Of a DNA stretch of 64,000 bases, positions 54,891 through 62,277 are shown piece by piece. The notes below the pieces were generated by a model that did not search any database, was not told the DNA's origin, and saw only the letters and a list, made by a program, of their open reading frames with translations. The stretch spans positions 2,418,001 through 2,482,000 of the forward strand of contig NZ_CP134398.1 of the NCBI RefSeq assembly GCF_002968335.2, in the 5' to 3' direction. Numbering within the stretch: position 1 is the first letter of the stretch; every line of letters starts with the position of its first letter. Source of the stretch: Mycobacterium sp. ITM-2016-00316. Lineage in GTDB: Bacteria; Actinomycetota; Actinomycetes; Mycobacteriales; Mycobacteriaceae. The position numbers and the translations under genes are program-made.

Positions 54891-55316
54891 TTAGCCGACC
54901 CAGGGCCCCTGGCCGCCGACCGATTCGATGCGGATGCGAGTCAGGAAACCGTCCGGTGCGTCGGCCGGCGGAAAGTGCTCGTCGGAACCGAGCAGCGCGA
55001 TGGCCAAGTCCTTGAGCAGTTCGGGTGCGCCGCCCTCGACGATGCGTGCCGTGCCGGTCACCGACAGGTACTGCCGCTGCTGGCCGGGCTGGGCCGGCGC
55101 CAGGATGGTCGCGGTGACCCGCGGATCCCGCCGGATATTGCGCACCTTCTGGTACTTGTCGGATAGGTGCGCGGCGACCAGTTCGTCACCGTCGGGACCG
55201 GACTCCCATGCGACCCAGACCAGTGAGGCCTGCGGGCTGCCGTCGGCGTTGATGGTGACCAGCGTGGTGTCCACCCCGGCGCCGATGAGTTCGCGTGCGG
55301 CTGCGTTCAGTTCCAT
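54891..55316 (-). CDS. PPOX-class F420/FMN-binding protein
   Basis: 141-residue split-barrel flavin or F420 reductase. Conserved TTLVTINADGSPQASLVWVAW, DELVAAHLSDKYQKVRNIRRDP (phosphate-contacting Arg/Lys) and YLSVTGTARIVEGG. Such proteins reduce diverse substrates with F420H2 or FMN; which cofactor is used is unknown. Eight bases after clpC2, so probably its operon partner. Confidence 0.88.
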   Translation of the reverse strand: MELNAAARELIGAGVDTTLVTINADGSPQASLVWVAWESGPDGDELVAAHLSDKYQKVRNIRRDPRVTATILAPAQPGQQRQYLSVTGTARIVEGGAPELLKDLAIALLGSDEHFPPADAPDGFLTRIRIESVGGQGPWVG

Positions 55317-55324
55317 GCGCTGTT

Positions 55325-56041
55325 CTACAGCGGCGCGTCCGGTTTCATTCCCGTGATGGAGGCGAGCAGTTCGATGAGTGTGGCGGTGGTGCGCTCCTTG
55401 TCGACGCCCAGACCGTGCAGCGGACCGTCGCCGTCCTCGGATTCCAGCAGCGCCAGCAGGATGTGCTCGGTGCCGATGTAGTTGTGGCCCAATCGAAGTG
55501 CTTCTCGGAAGGTCAATTCCAGCACCTTCTTGGCCGGCCCGCTGAAGGGCACCAGTTCCAGCGCCTGGCCCGTCGCCGCCGGCAGGGTGATCGTGGCCCT
55601 GATCTGGTCGGGTTCGACGCCTTGGGCGGCCAGGATGGCGATGGCCAGGGATTCGGTGTCGCCGAGCAGGCCGAGGATCAGGTGTTCGGGACCGATCTCG
55701 ATGTTCTCCGCATCGCGGGCGGCGGTCTGTGCGGTGACCACGGCGTTGCGTGCTCGCGGGGTGAACCGCGCGAACCCCTCGTTGGGATCGATGCCGGCGG
55801 TATCGGCCTTGGGCACGAAGCGTTTCTGGGCGGCCTGCTTGGTGACCCCCATGCTGGTGCCGATGTCGGTCCACGATGCGCCGGAGCGGCGAGCCTGGTC
55901 CACGAAGTGGCCGATCAGGTGATCGGCGACTTCGCCGAGGTGTTCGGCCGCCAGCACCGCATCGGTGAGTTGTTCGAGGGCGTCGGTGTGGACGGATTTG
56001 ATGGCGCGGATGAGGGTGTCGAGGCTGACGGAATCGGTCAT
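55325..56041 (-). CDS. clpC2: ClpC2-like Clp N-domain protein with HTH
   Basis: 238 residues (Rv2667 has 252). N-terminal helix-turn-helix (about 56-75, SWTDIGTSMGVTKQAAQKRF) and a double Clp-N domain (about 92-140 and 165-235, FTPRARNAVVTAQTAARDA and NYIGTEHILLALLESEDGDG) as in ClpC1, but no ATPase modules. Published work on the mycobacterial protein reports binding of cyclomarin and protection of ClpC1. The HTH suggests DNA binding, and two matching operators lie immediately upstream, consistent with autoregulation. Followed by the PPOX gene. Confidence 0.92.
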   Translation of the reverse strand: MTDSVSLDTLIRAIKSVHTDALEQLTDAVLAAEHLGEVADHLIGHFVDQARRSGASWTDIGTSMGVTKQAAQKRFVPKADTAGIDPNEGFARFTPRARNAVVTAQTAARDAENIEIGPEHLILGLLGDTESLAIAILAAQGVEPDQIRATITLPAATGQALELVPFSGPAKKVLELTFREALRLGHNYIGTEHILLALLESEDGDGPLHGLGVDKERTTATLIELLASITGMKPDAPL

Positions 56042-56043
56042 GC

Positions 56044-56089
56044 GTCAACCGTAGGTTGACTTCAAGCTCTCGTCAACTGCGAGTTGACG
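56044..56089. promoter_or_regulatory. Paired clpC2 operators
   Basis: Two copies of GTCAAC-N5-GTTGAC, at 56044-56060 (full arms GTCAACC/GGTTGAC) and 56071-56089 (CGTCAACT/AGTTGACG), have centres 28 bases apart. They lie between the SRPBCC stop and the clpC2 ATG; the second runs into the end of the SRPBCC coding sequence. Confidence 0.85.
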
Positions 56090-56565
56090 TCGGGGGTCGG
56101 GTAGCCGCGGCGCACCGTGCGGTCCAGGATTCCGAGGGTGGCCCGCAGTGCGCTCTCCGGGATCACCGGAAAGATGCCGGCCTCGCGCCACGTGTCGGCG
56201 ATCTTCGACCAGTCATAGAACGAGGTGACGAGCGTGCCACCATCGGCCGGTTCCAGCCGGTAGCCGTAGACGTGGCCGATCTGCGGCTTGATCTGCCCCA
56301 GGATCGTCCAGGCGATCAGCCGGTCCTGCTCGTACTCGGTGATGTCGACGGTGACGTCGTAGCGGCCCATCGGAAAGTCGTTCAGCGCTTCACGATCCAT
56401 GTGCACGACGAACTGGTCGCCGACCTGTGACGCCGGGGCGCCGGTCGCGTCCTGCAGCATGCCGGAGGCATCGATGGCGACGTGCCCCTGCGGGTCGGCC
56501 AGCACCGCGAAGATATCGGCGGCCGGCGCCGCGATGGTGCGCTGCACTTCGATGCGTTCGGTCAT
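56062..56565 (-). CDS. SRPBCC/START-like polyketide cyclase family protein
   Basis: 167 residues. Family pattern: RTIAAPAADIFAVLADPQGH, hydrophobic-cavity strands, DVTVDITEYEQDRLIAW and LVTSFYDWSKIADTWR. Proteins of this type bind lipids or hydrophobic ligands; activity is unknown. Its last bases form part of a clpC2 operator. Follows the methyltransferase gene by 14 bases on the same strand. Confidence 0.83.
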   Translation of the reverse strand: MTERIEVQRTIAAPAADIFAVLADPQGHVAIDASGMLQDATGAPASQVGDQFVVHMDREALNDFPMGRYDVTVDITEYEQDRLIAWTILGQIKPQIGHVYGYRLEPADGGTLVTSFYDWSKIADTWREAGIFPVIPESALRATLGILDRTVRRGYPTPDVNSQLTRA

Positions 56566-56579
56566 GGCGGGTGAGCTCC

Positions 56580-57230
56580 TCAGGTGGCGGGTTTGCGGGC
56601 GACCAGATACCCCTGCGGTGTCGATTCAACACCGTCGCCGTCGGGGTCACGGACCAGTTGGGCGTGCACGGGTAGGCCGGCGTCGAGGAGCAGCTGCGCG
56701 ACGGCCTCGGGTCGGCGGCGGTGAAAAAGCAGGTCGACGCGTTCGCCGAATGCCTCGGTCAGATGGCGGGGCCGGTCGCCGATCTGGAACGCCAGCAGCG
56801 CCACACCGCCCGGGACGAGCACGCGATGGAACTCGGCGAACACGGCGGGTAACTGCTCGTCCGGGATGTGGATCACCGAGTACCAGGCGCACACGCCGCC
56901 GACGCAGCCATCGGGCAGGTCCAGGTCGGTCATCGACCCCACGCTGAACGCGATATCCGGATGGAGTCGGCGGGCGTGAGCAATCATGTTGGGGGACAGA
57001 TCGATTCCCGATACCTGGGCGCCGTGATCGCGCAGCACCGCGGTGGCAGCGCCGGTGCCGCAGCCGATGTCGATGACACGCCGGCCCGCGGGAACCATGG
57101 CGGTGAACGCCGCCAGCATCGCGTGGTCGAGCGGTTTGTCGTCCAGGTGGTGTCCGAAGGCGGTGACGTATCCCGCGGCGGTGCGGTCATAGCCGTCGCG
57201 GGTGCGGTCCAGGAACGGGGTTTCAGCCAT
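56580..57230 (-). CDS. SAM-dependent methyltransferase
   Basis: 216-residue class I methyltransferase (Methyltransf_11/25 type). SAM motif VIDIGCGTGAATAVL, acidic ribose contact GIDLSPNMIA, post-I SVGSMTDLDLPDG and motif ALLAFQIGDR. A small-molecule substrate is likely. ATG 57230 is the family-consistent start. Divergent from a 61-residue membrane protein gene across 25 bases. Confidence 0.87.
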   Translation of the reverse strand: MAETPFLDRTRDGYDRTAAGYVTAFGHHLDDKPLDHAMLAAFTAMVPAGRRVIDIGCGTGAATAVLRDHGAQVSGIDLSPNMIAHARRLHPDIAFSVGSMTDLDLPDGCVGGVCAWYSVIHIPDEQLPAVFAEFHRVLVPGGVALLAFQIGDRPRHLTEAFGERVDLLFHRRRPEAVAQLLLDAGLPVHAQLVRDPDGDGVESTPQGYLVARKPAT

Positions 57231-57255
57231 CGACGCTGAGGCTACTGTCGACGGT

Positions 57256-57441
57256 ATGCGTATCGCGGTGTTGGTCATCGGAATCGTCGTCGCCTTGTTC
57301 GGAACGCTGTTCGCGTTCCAGGGATTCGGGGTGGTCGGGGGCAGTCCGATGAGCGGCACCACCACCTGGTCGGTGCTCGGGCCGATCATCGCGCTGATCG
57401 GGGTGGGCATCGCGGGCTACGCCTGGCGACTCAAGCCCTGA
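57256..57441 (+). CDS. Small membrane protein, 61 residues
   Basis: Two hydrophobic helices (about 2-24, IAVLVIGIVVALFGTLFAF, and 36-57, VLGPIIALIGVGIAGYAW) joined by a Gly/Ser loop. Unknown function; similar two-helix proteins are frequent in mycobacteria. TACTGT (57243-57248) ends seven bases before the ATG, giving a leaderless transcript. The promoter of the aro leader begins four bases past its stop. Confidence 0.7.
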   Translation: MRIAVLVIGIVVALFGTLFAFQGFGVVGGSPMSGTTTWSVLGPIIALIGVGIAGYAWRLKP

Positions 57442-57444
57442 CTT

Positions 57445-57472
57445 TTGACGTTCGTCGACCGCGGTGTAGCCT
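57445..57472 (+). promoter_or_regulatory. Promoter of the aro leader
   Basis: TTGACG (57445-57450), 16 nt, TAGCCT (57467-57472): one of the best SigA-type matches in the window. It ends seven bases before the GTG of the leader peptide, so the leader peptide would be translated from a leaderless mRNA. Confidence 0.8.
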
Positions 57473-57479
57473 GACCGTC

Positions 57480-57554
57480 GTGAACATCCGCGTGCGCGCC
57501 GGCTATTGGCGCTTTATCGAGGCTCCGGGCGGAGCCGATAAAGCGCAGCACTAA
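57480..57554 (+). CDS. Aromatic leader peptide, 24 residues
   Basis: GTG-initiated reading frame ending in TAA. Codons 9-12 read Tyr-Trp-Arg-Phe, i.e. all three aromatic amino acids in four codons, directly ahead of and into a strong stem-loop. The first part is MNIRVRAG; the last part is poor in rare residues. It lies between a strong promoter and the DAHP synthase gene. This is the layout of ribosome-mediated attenuation, in which stalling at scarce aromatic aminoacyl-tRNAs alters downstream RNA folding. Too short to be found by standard gene callers. Confidence 0.8.
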   Translation: MNIRVRAGYWRFIEAPGGADKAQH

Positions 57555-57575
57555 GCGACGCATCCACCCGGAGCC
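57509..57575 (+). promoter_or_regulatory. Attenuator stem-loop and alternative pairing
   Basis: Stem 1: GCGCTTTATC (57509-57518) with GATAAAGCGC (57537-57546), continued by GGCTCC (57521-57526) with GGAGCC (57531-57536) over a GGGC loop: 16 pairs with a two-base bulge. It includes the Phe codon of the leader. GGCTCCGGG (57521-57529) can pair instead with CCCGGAGCC (57567-57575), just before the terminator stem. AGCGAC (57554-57559) also complements GTCGCT in the terminator's right arm. Which pairing acts as antiterminator is not settled by reading alone. Confidence 0.7.
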
Positions 57576-57576
57576 C

Positions 57577-57609
57577 AGGCAGTGACCCCATTTGGGTCGC
57601 TGCCTTTCG
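57577..57609 (+). terminator. Terminator-like hairpin in the aro leader
   Basis: AGGCAGTGACCC (57577-57588), loop CATTT, GGGTCGCTGCCT (57594-57605): 12 pairs including one G-U, followed by TTCG and a partly T-rich run. It lies 56 bases before the DAHP synthase GTG. Confidence 0.7.
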
Positions 57610-57664
57610 TCATTAAAGGGCGCCGGGAATGTCACTGCGGTGTCCATACCAGAAAGGCACCACC

Positions 57665-58717
57665 GTGAACCTGGCGCAGACCGCCACCGCACCCGCCACC
57701 TCGGACCGGCGGATACGCAGTTTCAGCGAGATCCCCAGCCCCCATGACGTGCTCTCCGAGTTCCCGCTGGGCGCCCGCCGCGCCGAACGTGTCGCCCGTG
57801 ACCGCGACGAGATCGCCGACATCCTGGCCGGGCGCGACGATCGCCTGCTCGTCGTCGTGGGTCCCTGCTCGGTGCACGACCCGGAGGCGGCGCTCGATTA
57901 CGCCAGCCGGCTGGTCAAGCTCGCGGACGAACTCGGTGACCGATTGAAGATCGTGATGCGGGTGTACTTCGAGAAGCCGCGCACCACCATCGGCTGGAAG
58001 GGCCTGATCAACGATCCCGGCATGGACAACACCTTCGATGTGACCCGGGGACTGCGCACCGCACGGCAACTGCTGCTCGACATCATCGATATCGGTTTGC
58101 CGGTCGGGTGTGAATTCCTGGAACCCACCAGCCCGCAGTACATCGCGGACGCGGTCGCATGGGGTGCCATCGGCGCCCGGACCACTGAATCCCAGGTGCA
58201 TCGCCAGCTGGCGTCGGGATTGTCGATGCCGGTCGGGTTCAAGAACGGCACCGACGGCAACATCCAGGTTGCCGTCGACGGCGTGAAAGCCGCTGCGGCT
58301 CAGCATGTCTTCTTCGGCATGGACGATATGGGCCGCGGTGCGCTGGTGAACACCGAGGGCAACGAGGACTGCCACGTCATCCTGCGTGGCGGCACCGGGG
58401 GCCCCAACTACGACGCCGGCGCGGTGCGCGACACTGCGGCCAAGCTGACCGCGGCCGGACTGCCCGGCCGGGTCGTGATCGACTGCAGCCACGCCAATTC
58501 CGGCAAGGACCACATCCGGCAGGCCGGGGTGGCCGCCGAGGTGGCCCAGCTGGTGCGTGACGGCGTGCCGGTCAGCGGTGTGATGTTGGAGAGCTTCCTG
58601 GTCGCCGGCGCCCAGGCGCCCGAGGCGCGTCCGCTGACCTACGGCCAATCGGTGACCGACAAGTGCATGGACTGGGCGGCAACCGATCTGGTGTTGCGGG
58701 AGCTCGCCGCGCGCTGA
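57665..58717 (+). CDS. aroF: Type I DAHP synthase
   Basis: 3-deoxy-D-arabino-heptulosonate-7-phosphate synthase, first step of the shikimate pathway, joining PEP and erythrose-4-phosphate. 350 residues, the AroF/G/H (E. coli) class: VVVGPCSVHDPEAALDYA, MRVYFEKPRTTIGWKGLI, GFKNGTDGN, HVILRGGTGGPNYD and VIDCSHANSGKDH with metal-binding Cys and His residues. M. tuberculosis relies on a type II enzyme, so this is a second, unrelated-class enzyme or a replacement. GTG start with AAAGG upstream; controlled by the leader attenuator. Gene symbol chosen by class; feedback specificity unknown. Confidence 0.93.
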   Translation: MNLAQTATAPATSDRRIRSFSEIPSPHDVLSEFPLGARRAERVARDRDEIADILAGRDDRLLVVVGPCSVHDPEAALDYASRLVKLADELGDRLKIVMRVYFEKPRTTIGWKGLINDPGMDNTFDVTRGLRTARQLLLDIIDIGLPVGCEFLEPTSPQYIADAVAWGAIGARTTESQVHRQLASGLSMPVGFKNGTDGNIQVAVDGVKAAAAQHVFFGMDDMGRGALVNTEGNEDCHVILRGGTGGPNYDAGAVRDTAAKLTAAGLPGRVVIDCSHANSGKDHIRQAGVAAEVAQLVRDGVPVSGVMLESFLVAGAQAPEARPLTYGQSVTDKCMDWAATDLVLRELAAR

Positions 58718-58753
58718 GGCGCGCTACTCTACGTACGGGGAAAGGGGTGCGCG

Positions 58754-59677
58754 GTGCTGGCGGTGCTGGAGGCCTTCGCCGTCATCGCCATCATCATTGT
58801 CGTCGGCGCCGTCGTGGGCCGCCGCAACGTTCTCGGCGACAACGCGCGGATGGTCCTCAACCGGGTCGCCTTCCACGTCGGGGTGCCCGCGCTCGTACTG
58901 CTGTCCCTATCGGACTCCGATCCCGCGCAGGTGTTTTCGTGGCCGCTGCTGGTCTCGGCCGTCACCACACTCATCGTGTTCGCCGGCTACTTCGTCATCG
59001 CGGTGACGTTGCGGCGCAGCGACCGGGTCGACGCCACCATCGGCGCGTGGGCCGCATCGTGGGTCAACGCCGGCAATCTCGGTATCCCGCTGAGTGCGTA
59101 CGTGCTGGGCAGCATCACCGAGGTGTCGGCGCTGATCGTGTTCCAGACGGTGGTGCTGGTGCCGCTCGGCGTGGCCATCATCAACTCCGGCGGGCGCGAC
59201 GGTGGGTCGGTGGCGGCTCAGATCAAGGGCCTGGTGACCAATCCGATCATCGTCGCCAGTGCCATCGGCACCGTCCTGGGGATCACCGGGACCACCCTGC
59301 CCAGGGCCATTCACCAACCGCTGGAACTGCTGGCCGACCTTGCGATACCCACCGTGCTGCTGGCCTTCGGTATCGCCCTGGTCACCCAGACCGGCGGCAC
59401 GGGCAAGGAGAGCCGGGTCGATCTCTGGCTGGCCGTGGTGTTCAAGGTCCTGCTCATGCCGGCGCTGGCCTATGTGCTCGCCCGCTGGGCGTTCGGGCTC
59501 TCGCCGGAACAGACCGCGATCGCCACCGTGTTGGCGGCGTTGCCCGCCGCGCAGAACCTCAACACCTATGCCTCGGTGTTCGAACGTGGTGAGAAATTGG
59601 CCCGCGATGCCACCTTGATCACCACGCTTGCCTCGGTCCCGGTGATCGCCGGCATCGCTTATCTGCTGGGGCTCTGA
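58754..59677 (+). CDS. AEC-family (auxin efflux carrier-like) transporter
   Basis: 307 residues with ten hydrophobic helices in two groups of five and the central cytoplasmic loop (INSGGRDGGSV). Typical family segments: NRVAFHVGVPALVLLSL, WVNAGNLGIPLSAYVLGS, LPAAQNLNTYASVFERG. Bacterial members carry organic acids or amino-acid-related compounds. GTG start. Thirty-six bases after aroF on the same strand; read-through from aroF and export of an aromatic or shikimate metabolite is a speculation only. Confidence 0.87.
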   Translation: MLAVLEAFAVIAIIIVVGAVVGRRNVLGDNARMVLNRVAFHVGVPALVLLSLSDSDPAQVFSWPLLVSAVTTLIVFAGYFVIAVTLRRSDRVDATIGAWAASWVNAGNLGIPLSAYVLGSITEVSALIVFQTVVLVPLGVAIINSGGRDGGSVAAQIKGLVTNPIIVASAIGTVLGITGTTLPRAIHQPLELLADLAIPTVLLAFGIALVTQTGGTGKESRVDLWLAVVFKVLLMPALAYVLARWAFGLSPEQTAIATVLAALPAAQNLNTYASVFERGEKLARDATLITTLASVPVIAGIAYLLGL

Positions 59678-59693
59678 GCGTCCAGCGGGTGCA

Positions 59694-60524
59694 TCAGCCG
59701 AACTCGAGCAGCGTGTAGGCCCCGCGGTGCTGCTTGCTCCACTTCCACTGCCAGAACGCGGGAAACAGCGTGCCGAACAACAGTCCGCGGCCCTTGGGAA
59801 TGGGCAGATCGTGCACCGCGCGGATGCCGGGAACGGTATTGACGAGGTCGGCCAGCTCGGCGGGGGACAGGCTGAACGGCATCGGTGGGACGCGGTACCG
59901 GGTCGAGGCGCGTATGCCCTTCTTGCGGGTCAGCTTCTTCACGATCACCGGCGGCAGGTCGAAGATCATCTGACCACCGGGAAAACGCTTGGCGCACTCG
60001 GTGATCAACCCCATCGCCTCCTCGGGCTGCAGGTACATCAGCAGGCCCTCGGCGGTGATGAACACACCCTTGTCGGTGTCCACCCGGTCCATCCAGCTGT
60101 AATCCAGCGCCGACTGCGCGAGGTTGGTGATCCGCTCCGAAGTGGGGAGCAGTCGCTGGCGTAGCTCGACAATCGGCGCGAAATCGACGGTGATCCACCG
60201 GAAATCGGTATCGGGCAGTGCCGCGCTGAGCCGCCAGAAACTGGTCTGCAGTCCCTCGGCGAGCGCGACCACGGTGGCCCCCGGATGCGTCGACAGATAC
60301 GCCGTGGCCGCCCGGTCGATGCCGACGGCCCGCAATGCCATCTCCTGGCCCTTGCGGCCGAACTTGTCGAAATCGACATCGATCGCGTCGACCAGTTGGA
60401 TCGCCATCGGGTCGTCGATGACGGCCTTGGGGTGGCGGGCCTGGTGCGCGCGGGCGTTGAGCGTCAACAATGCGGTTTCGGACACTCCGGTGAGGTGGCC
60501 GGCGTCGGCTCTGCTGCTGTCCAC
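59694..60524 (-). CDS. LCM-type SAM-dependent methyltransferase
   Basis: 276-residue member of the leucine carboxyl methyltransferase-like family, expanded in mycobacteria. N-terminal ALLTLNARAHQARHPKAVIDD, SAM-binding TVVALAEGLQTSFWRL (normally LGxGLDTRxxR, here AEGLQTS), VFITAEGLLMYLQPEEA. Targets are unknown; related proteins act on mycolic or polyketide metabolites. GTG start; divergent from the SRPBCC gene across 27 bases. Confidence 0.85.
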   Translation of the reverse strand: MDSSRADAGHLTGVSETALLTLNARAHQARHPKAVIDDPMAIQLVDAIDVDFDKFGRKGQEMALRAVGIDRAATAYLSTHPGATVVALAEGLQTSFWRLSAALPDTDFRWITVDFAPIVELRQRLLPTSERITNLAQSALDYSWMDRVDTDKGVFITAEGLLMYLQPEEAMGLITECAKRFPGGQMIFDLPPVIVKKLTRKKGIRASTRYRVPPMPFSLSPAELADLVNTVPGIRAVHDLPIPKGRGLLFGTLFPAFWQWKWSKQHRGAYTLLEFG

Positions 60525-60551
60525 TACACCGAAGCTACTAGCATTCCGCGC

Positions 60552-60983
60552 ATGGCAAAGCTCGAACTTTCCCGCGAACTGGCGCTCGACCCGCAGACGG
60601 CGTGGGATCACGCATCGAATCTGAACGAGCTGGGGGACTGGCTGGTGATGCACGAAGGCTGGCGCAGCGACATTCCCGACGAGCTGACCGTCGGCACCAC
60701 GCTGATCGGGGTGGCCGGGGCCAAGGGGATGCGCAATCGCGTCACCTGGACGGTACGCAAGCTCGACGCACCGCATCTGCTGGAAGTCGTGGGCAAGGGC
60801 GTCGGCGGCACCAAGTACGGGCTGAAGCTCAGCGTGCAGCCCACCTCGTCGGGCAGCAAGTTCGCCGTCACCCTCGAGCTCGGCGGTCCGCCGCTGTTCG
60901 GCCCGATCGGATCGGTCGCCGCCCGCACGGTCAAGGGCGATATCGAGCGTTCCATCGAGAAGTTCGAGACGCTCTACACCTGA
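60552..60983 (+). CDS. SRPBCC-type lipid-binding domain protein (type II)
   Basis: 143 residues, one START-like domain: LSRELALDPQTAWDHASNL, VMHEGWRSDIPDELTVG, GMRNRVTWTVRKLDAPHLLE and VKGDIERSIEKFETLY. Such mycobacterial proteins may bind small hydrophobic molecules. TAGCAT ends seven bases before the ATG, so leaderless. The next gene begins 19 bases after its stop but has its own -10 overlapping that gap. Confidence 0.85.
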   Translation: MAKLELSRELALDPQTAWDHASNLNELGDWLVMHEGWRSDIPDELTVGTTLIGVAGAKGMRNRVTWTVRKLDAPHLLEVVGKGVGGTKYGLKLSVQPTSSGSKFAVTLELGGPPLFGPIGSVAARTVKGDIERSIEKFETLYT

Positions 60984-61002
60984 CGCCTCTAAGCTCGCGT
61001 GG

Positions 61003-61902
61003 GTGAGGGGCAGAGTCGCCGTGACGTTGCTGGTGGTCCTGCTCTGCGTGCTGGGACAGGTATCGGTGGCGCAGGCGGAACCGCCGACGGCGCAGATCGA
61101 CGTCGGGGGCCTGCAGCGCACGTACTACCTGCACCTGCCGCCGGGACCGCCGACCGGTCTGGTGGTCAACATGCACGCCGCCGGCCAGAACGGTCGGCAG
61201 CATGCCGCGCTCACCCACTACGACGCGGTGGCCGACGCTCATGGATATGCGGTGGTGTACCCGGACGGTATCGACCTCAGCTGGGCCGACGGGCGCGGCG
61301 CGTCGGTCCCGGACCGCACCGGTGTCGACGATGTCGGATTCATTGTCGCCCTTGTGGATCGGCTGACCGCCGAGTTGGGGATCCCGGCGGGCCGGGTGTT
61401 CGCGACCGGGCTCTCGGCGGGCGGATTCATGGCCAACCGGCTGGCGTGTGATCGCGCGGACATGTTCGCCGCGATCGCTCCGATCGGCGCGACCCTCGGT
61501 GATCAGGTCGCATGTAACCCGTCGCAGCCAGTATCGGTGCTCACCTCACAGGGCACCGTCGATCCGATCGTGCCGTTCAACGGCGGTCCGATGATCGGTC
61601 GGGGCGGTCCCAGCACCATCCTGGCGGCCTACGCCGTGGTGGACCGCTGGCGCGAACTCAACGGCTGCGCGCCGGACCCGGTGATCGCGCCGGTGCCCGG
61701 TTCCGGTGACGGGACGAGTGCCGAACGCGTCAGCTACGCGTGCGCAGCGGGCACCGAAGTGGTGTTCCTGCGGGTCGACGGCGGTGGGCACACCTGGCCG
61801 GGTGCCCCGGAGATCCTGCCTGCGGACCAGGTGGGGCCGGCCACGCGTGCGTTCGACGCCTCGGAGGTGTCGGCGCAGTTCTTCGACGCGCACGGCCGGT
61901 AG
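61003..61902 (+). CDS. Secreted PHB-depolymerase/feruloyl-esterase-like hydrolase
   Basis: 299 residues, exported by a signal peptide (about 1-25, ending VAQAEP). Alpha/beta hydrolase with NMHAAGQNGRQHAALTHYD, nucleophile GLSAGGFMANRLAC, acid in GTVDPIVPFNGG and His in GGGHTWPGAPE; Cys pairs suggest disulfides. Similar to mycobacterial LpqC-type esterases but without a lipobox. GTG start seven bases after TAAGCT (60990-60995), again a leaderless arrangement. Confidence 0.9.
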   Translation: MRGRVAVTLLVVLLCVLGQVSVAQAEPPTAQIDVGGLQRTYYLHLPPGPPTGLVVNMHAAGQNGRQHAALTHYDAVADAHGYAVVYPDGIDLSWADGRGASVPDRTGVDDVGFIVALVDRLTAELGIPAGRVFATGLSAGGFMANRLACDRADMFAAIAPIGATLGDQVACNPSQPVSVLTSQGTVDPIVPFNGGPMIGRGGPSTILAAYAVVDRWRELNGCAPDPVIAPVPGSGDGTSAERVSYACAAGTEVVFLRVDGGGHTWPGAPEILPADQVGPATRAFDASEVSAQFFDAHGR

Positions 61903-61931
61903 TTCGTTCCCGGTGTTCCCGGTTGCTCCGT

Positions 61932-61947
61932 TCGAACATATGATCGA
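61932..61947 (+). promoter_or_regulatory. SOS box of the 61951 orphan
   Basis: TCGAAC-ATAT-GATCGA differs from the LexA consensus by one base, the same substitution as in the chiZ box. It overlaps a good -10, TATGAT (61939-61944), which ends six bases before the GTG start. No convincing -35 was found. Confidence 0.75.
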
Positions 61948-61950
61948 ACA

Positions 61951-62259
61951 GTGGGCGAGATGCAGAGCATCGGGCACGGCGGCCAGCCGGCGCGGGACGT
62001 CTTCCGCCGCGTCGACCCGCCGCGCGCTGTGCTGGTTGATCTGGGCGCCCTGTTCCCGCGGCAGCCGCACTGCCAGTGGGGGCGCTATCACCCGCTCGGG
62101 CTGCAGATGCACAAGGTGGTCGAGGGGGAGCTGACCTGCTGGGGACTCTGCGAGCAGGGAGCCTGGTGGGGTCTGGTGACGTATTCGATCACCTTCGGTG
62201 CATCGGAAAGGCCGGTGACGCACTGGGTTCCGGCATGGATGCTGACGGTCAAGGCGTAG
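61951..62259 (+). CDS. Orphan protein with SOS box, 102 residues
   Basis: Unrecognised soluble protein. Features: RVDPPRAVLVDLGALFPRQ, a His/Trp/Cys-containing middle (HCQWGRYHPLGLQMHKVV, CWGLCEQGAWWGLVTY) and a short C-terminus PVTHWVPAWMLTVKA. High Trp and Cys content suggests a compact fold or metal site. The start GTG is directly behind an SOS box overlapping the -10, so induction by DNA damage is predicted. An internal ATG at 61960 could also serve. Not in the part of the gene order I recall for M. tuberculosis. Confidence 0.72.
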   Translation: MGEMQSIGHGGQPARDVFRRVDPPRAVLVDLGALFPRQPHCQWGRYHPLGLQMHKVVEGELTCWGLCEQGAWWGLVTYSITFGASERPVTHWVPAWMLTVKA

Positions 62260-62277
62260 TTCGTTAGTGTCCCCGCT

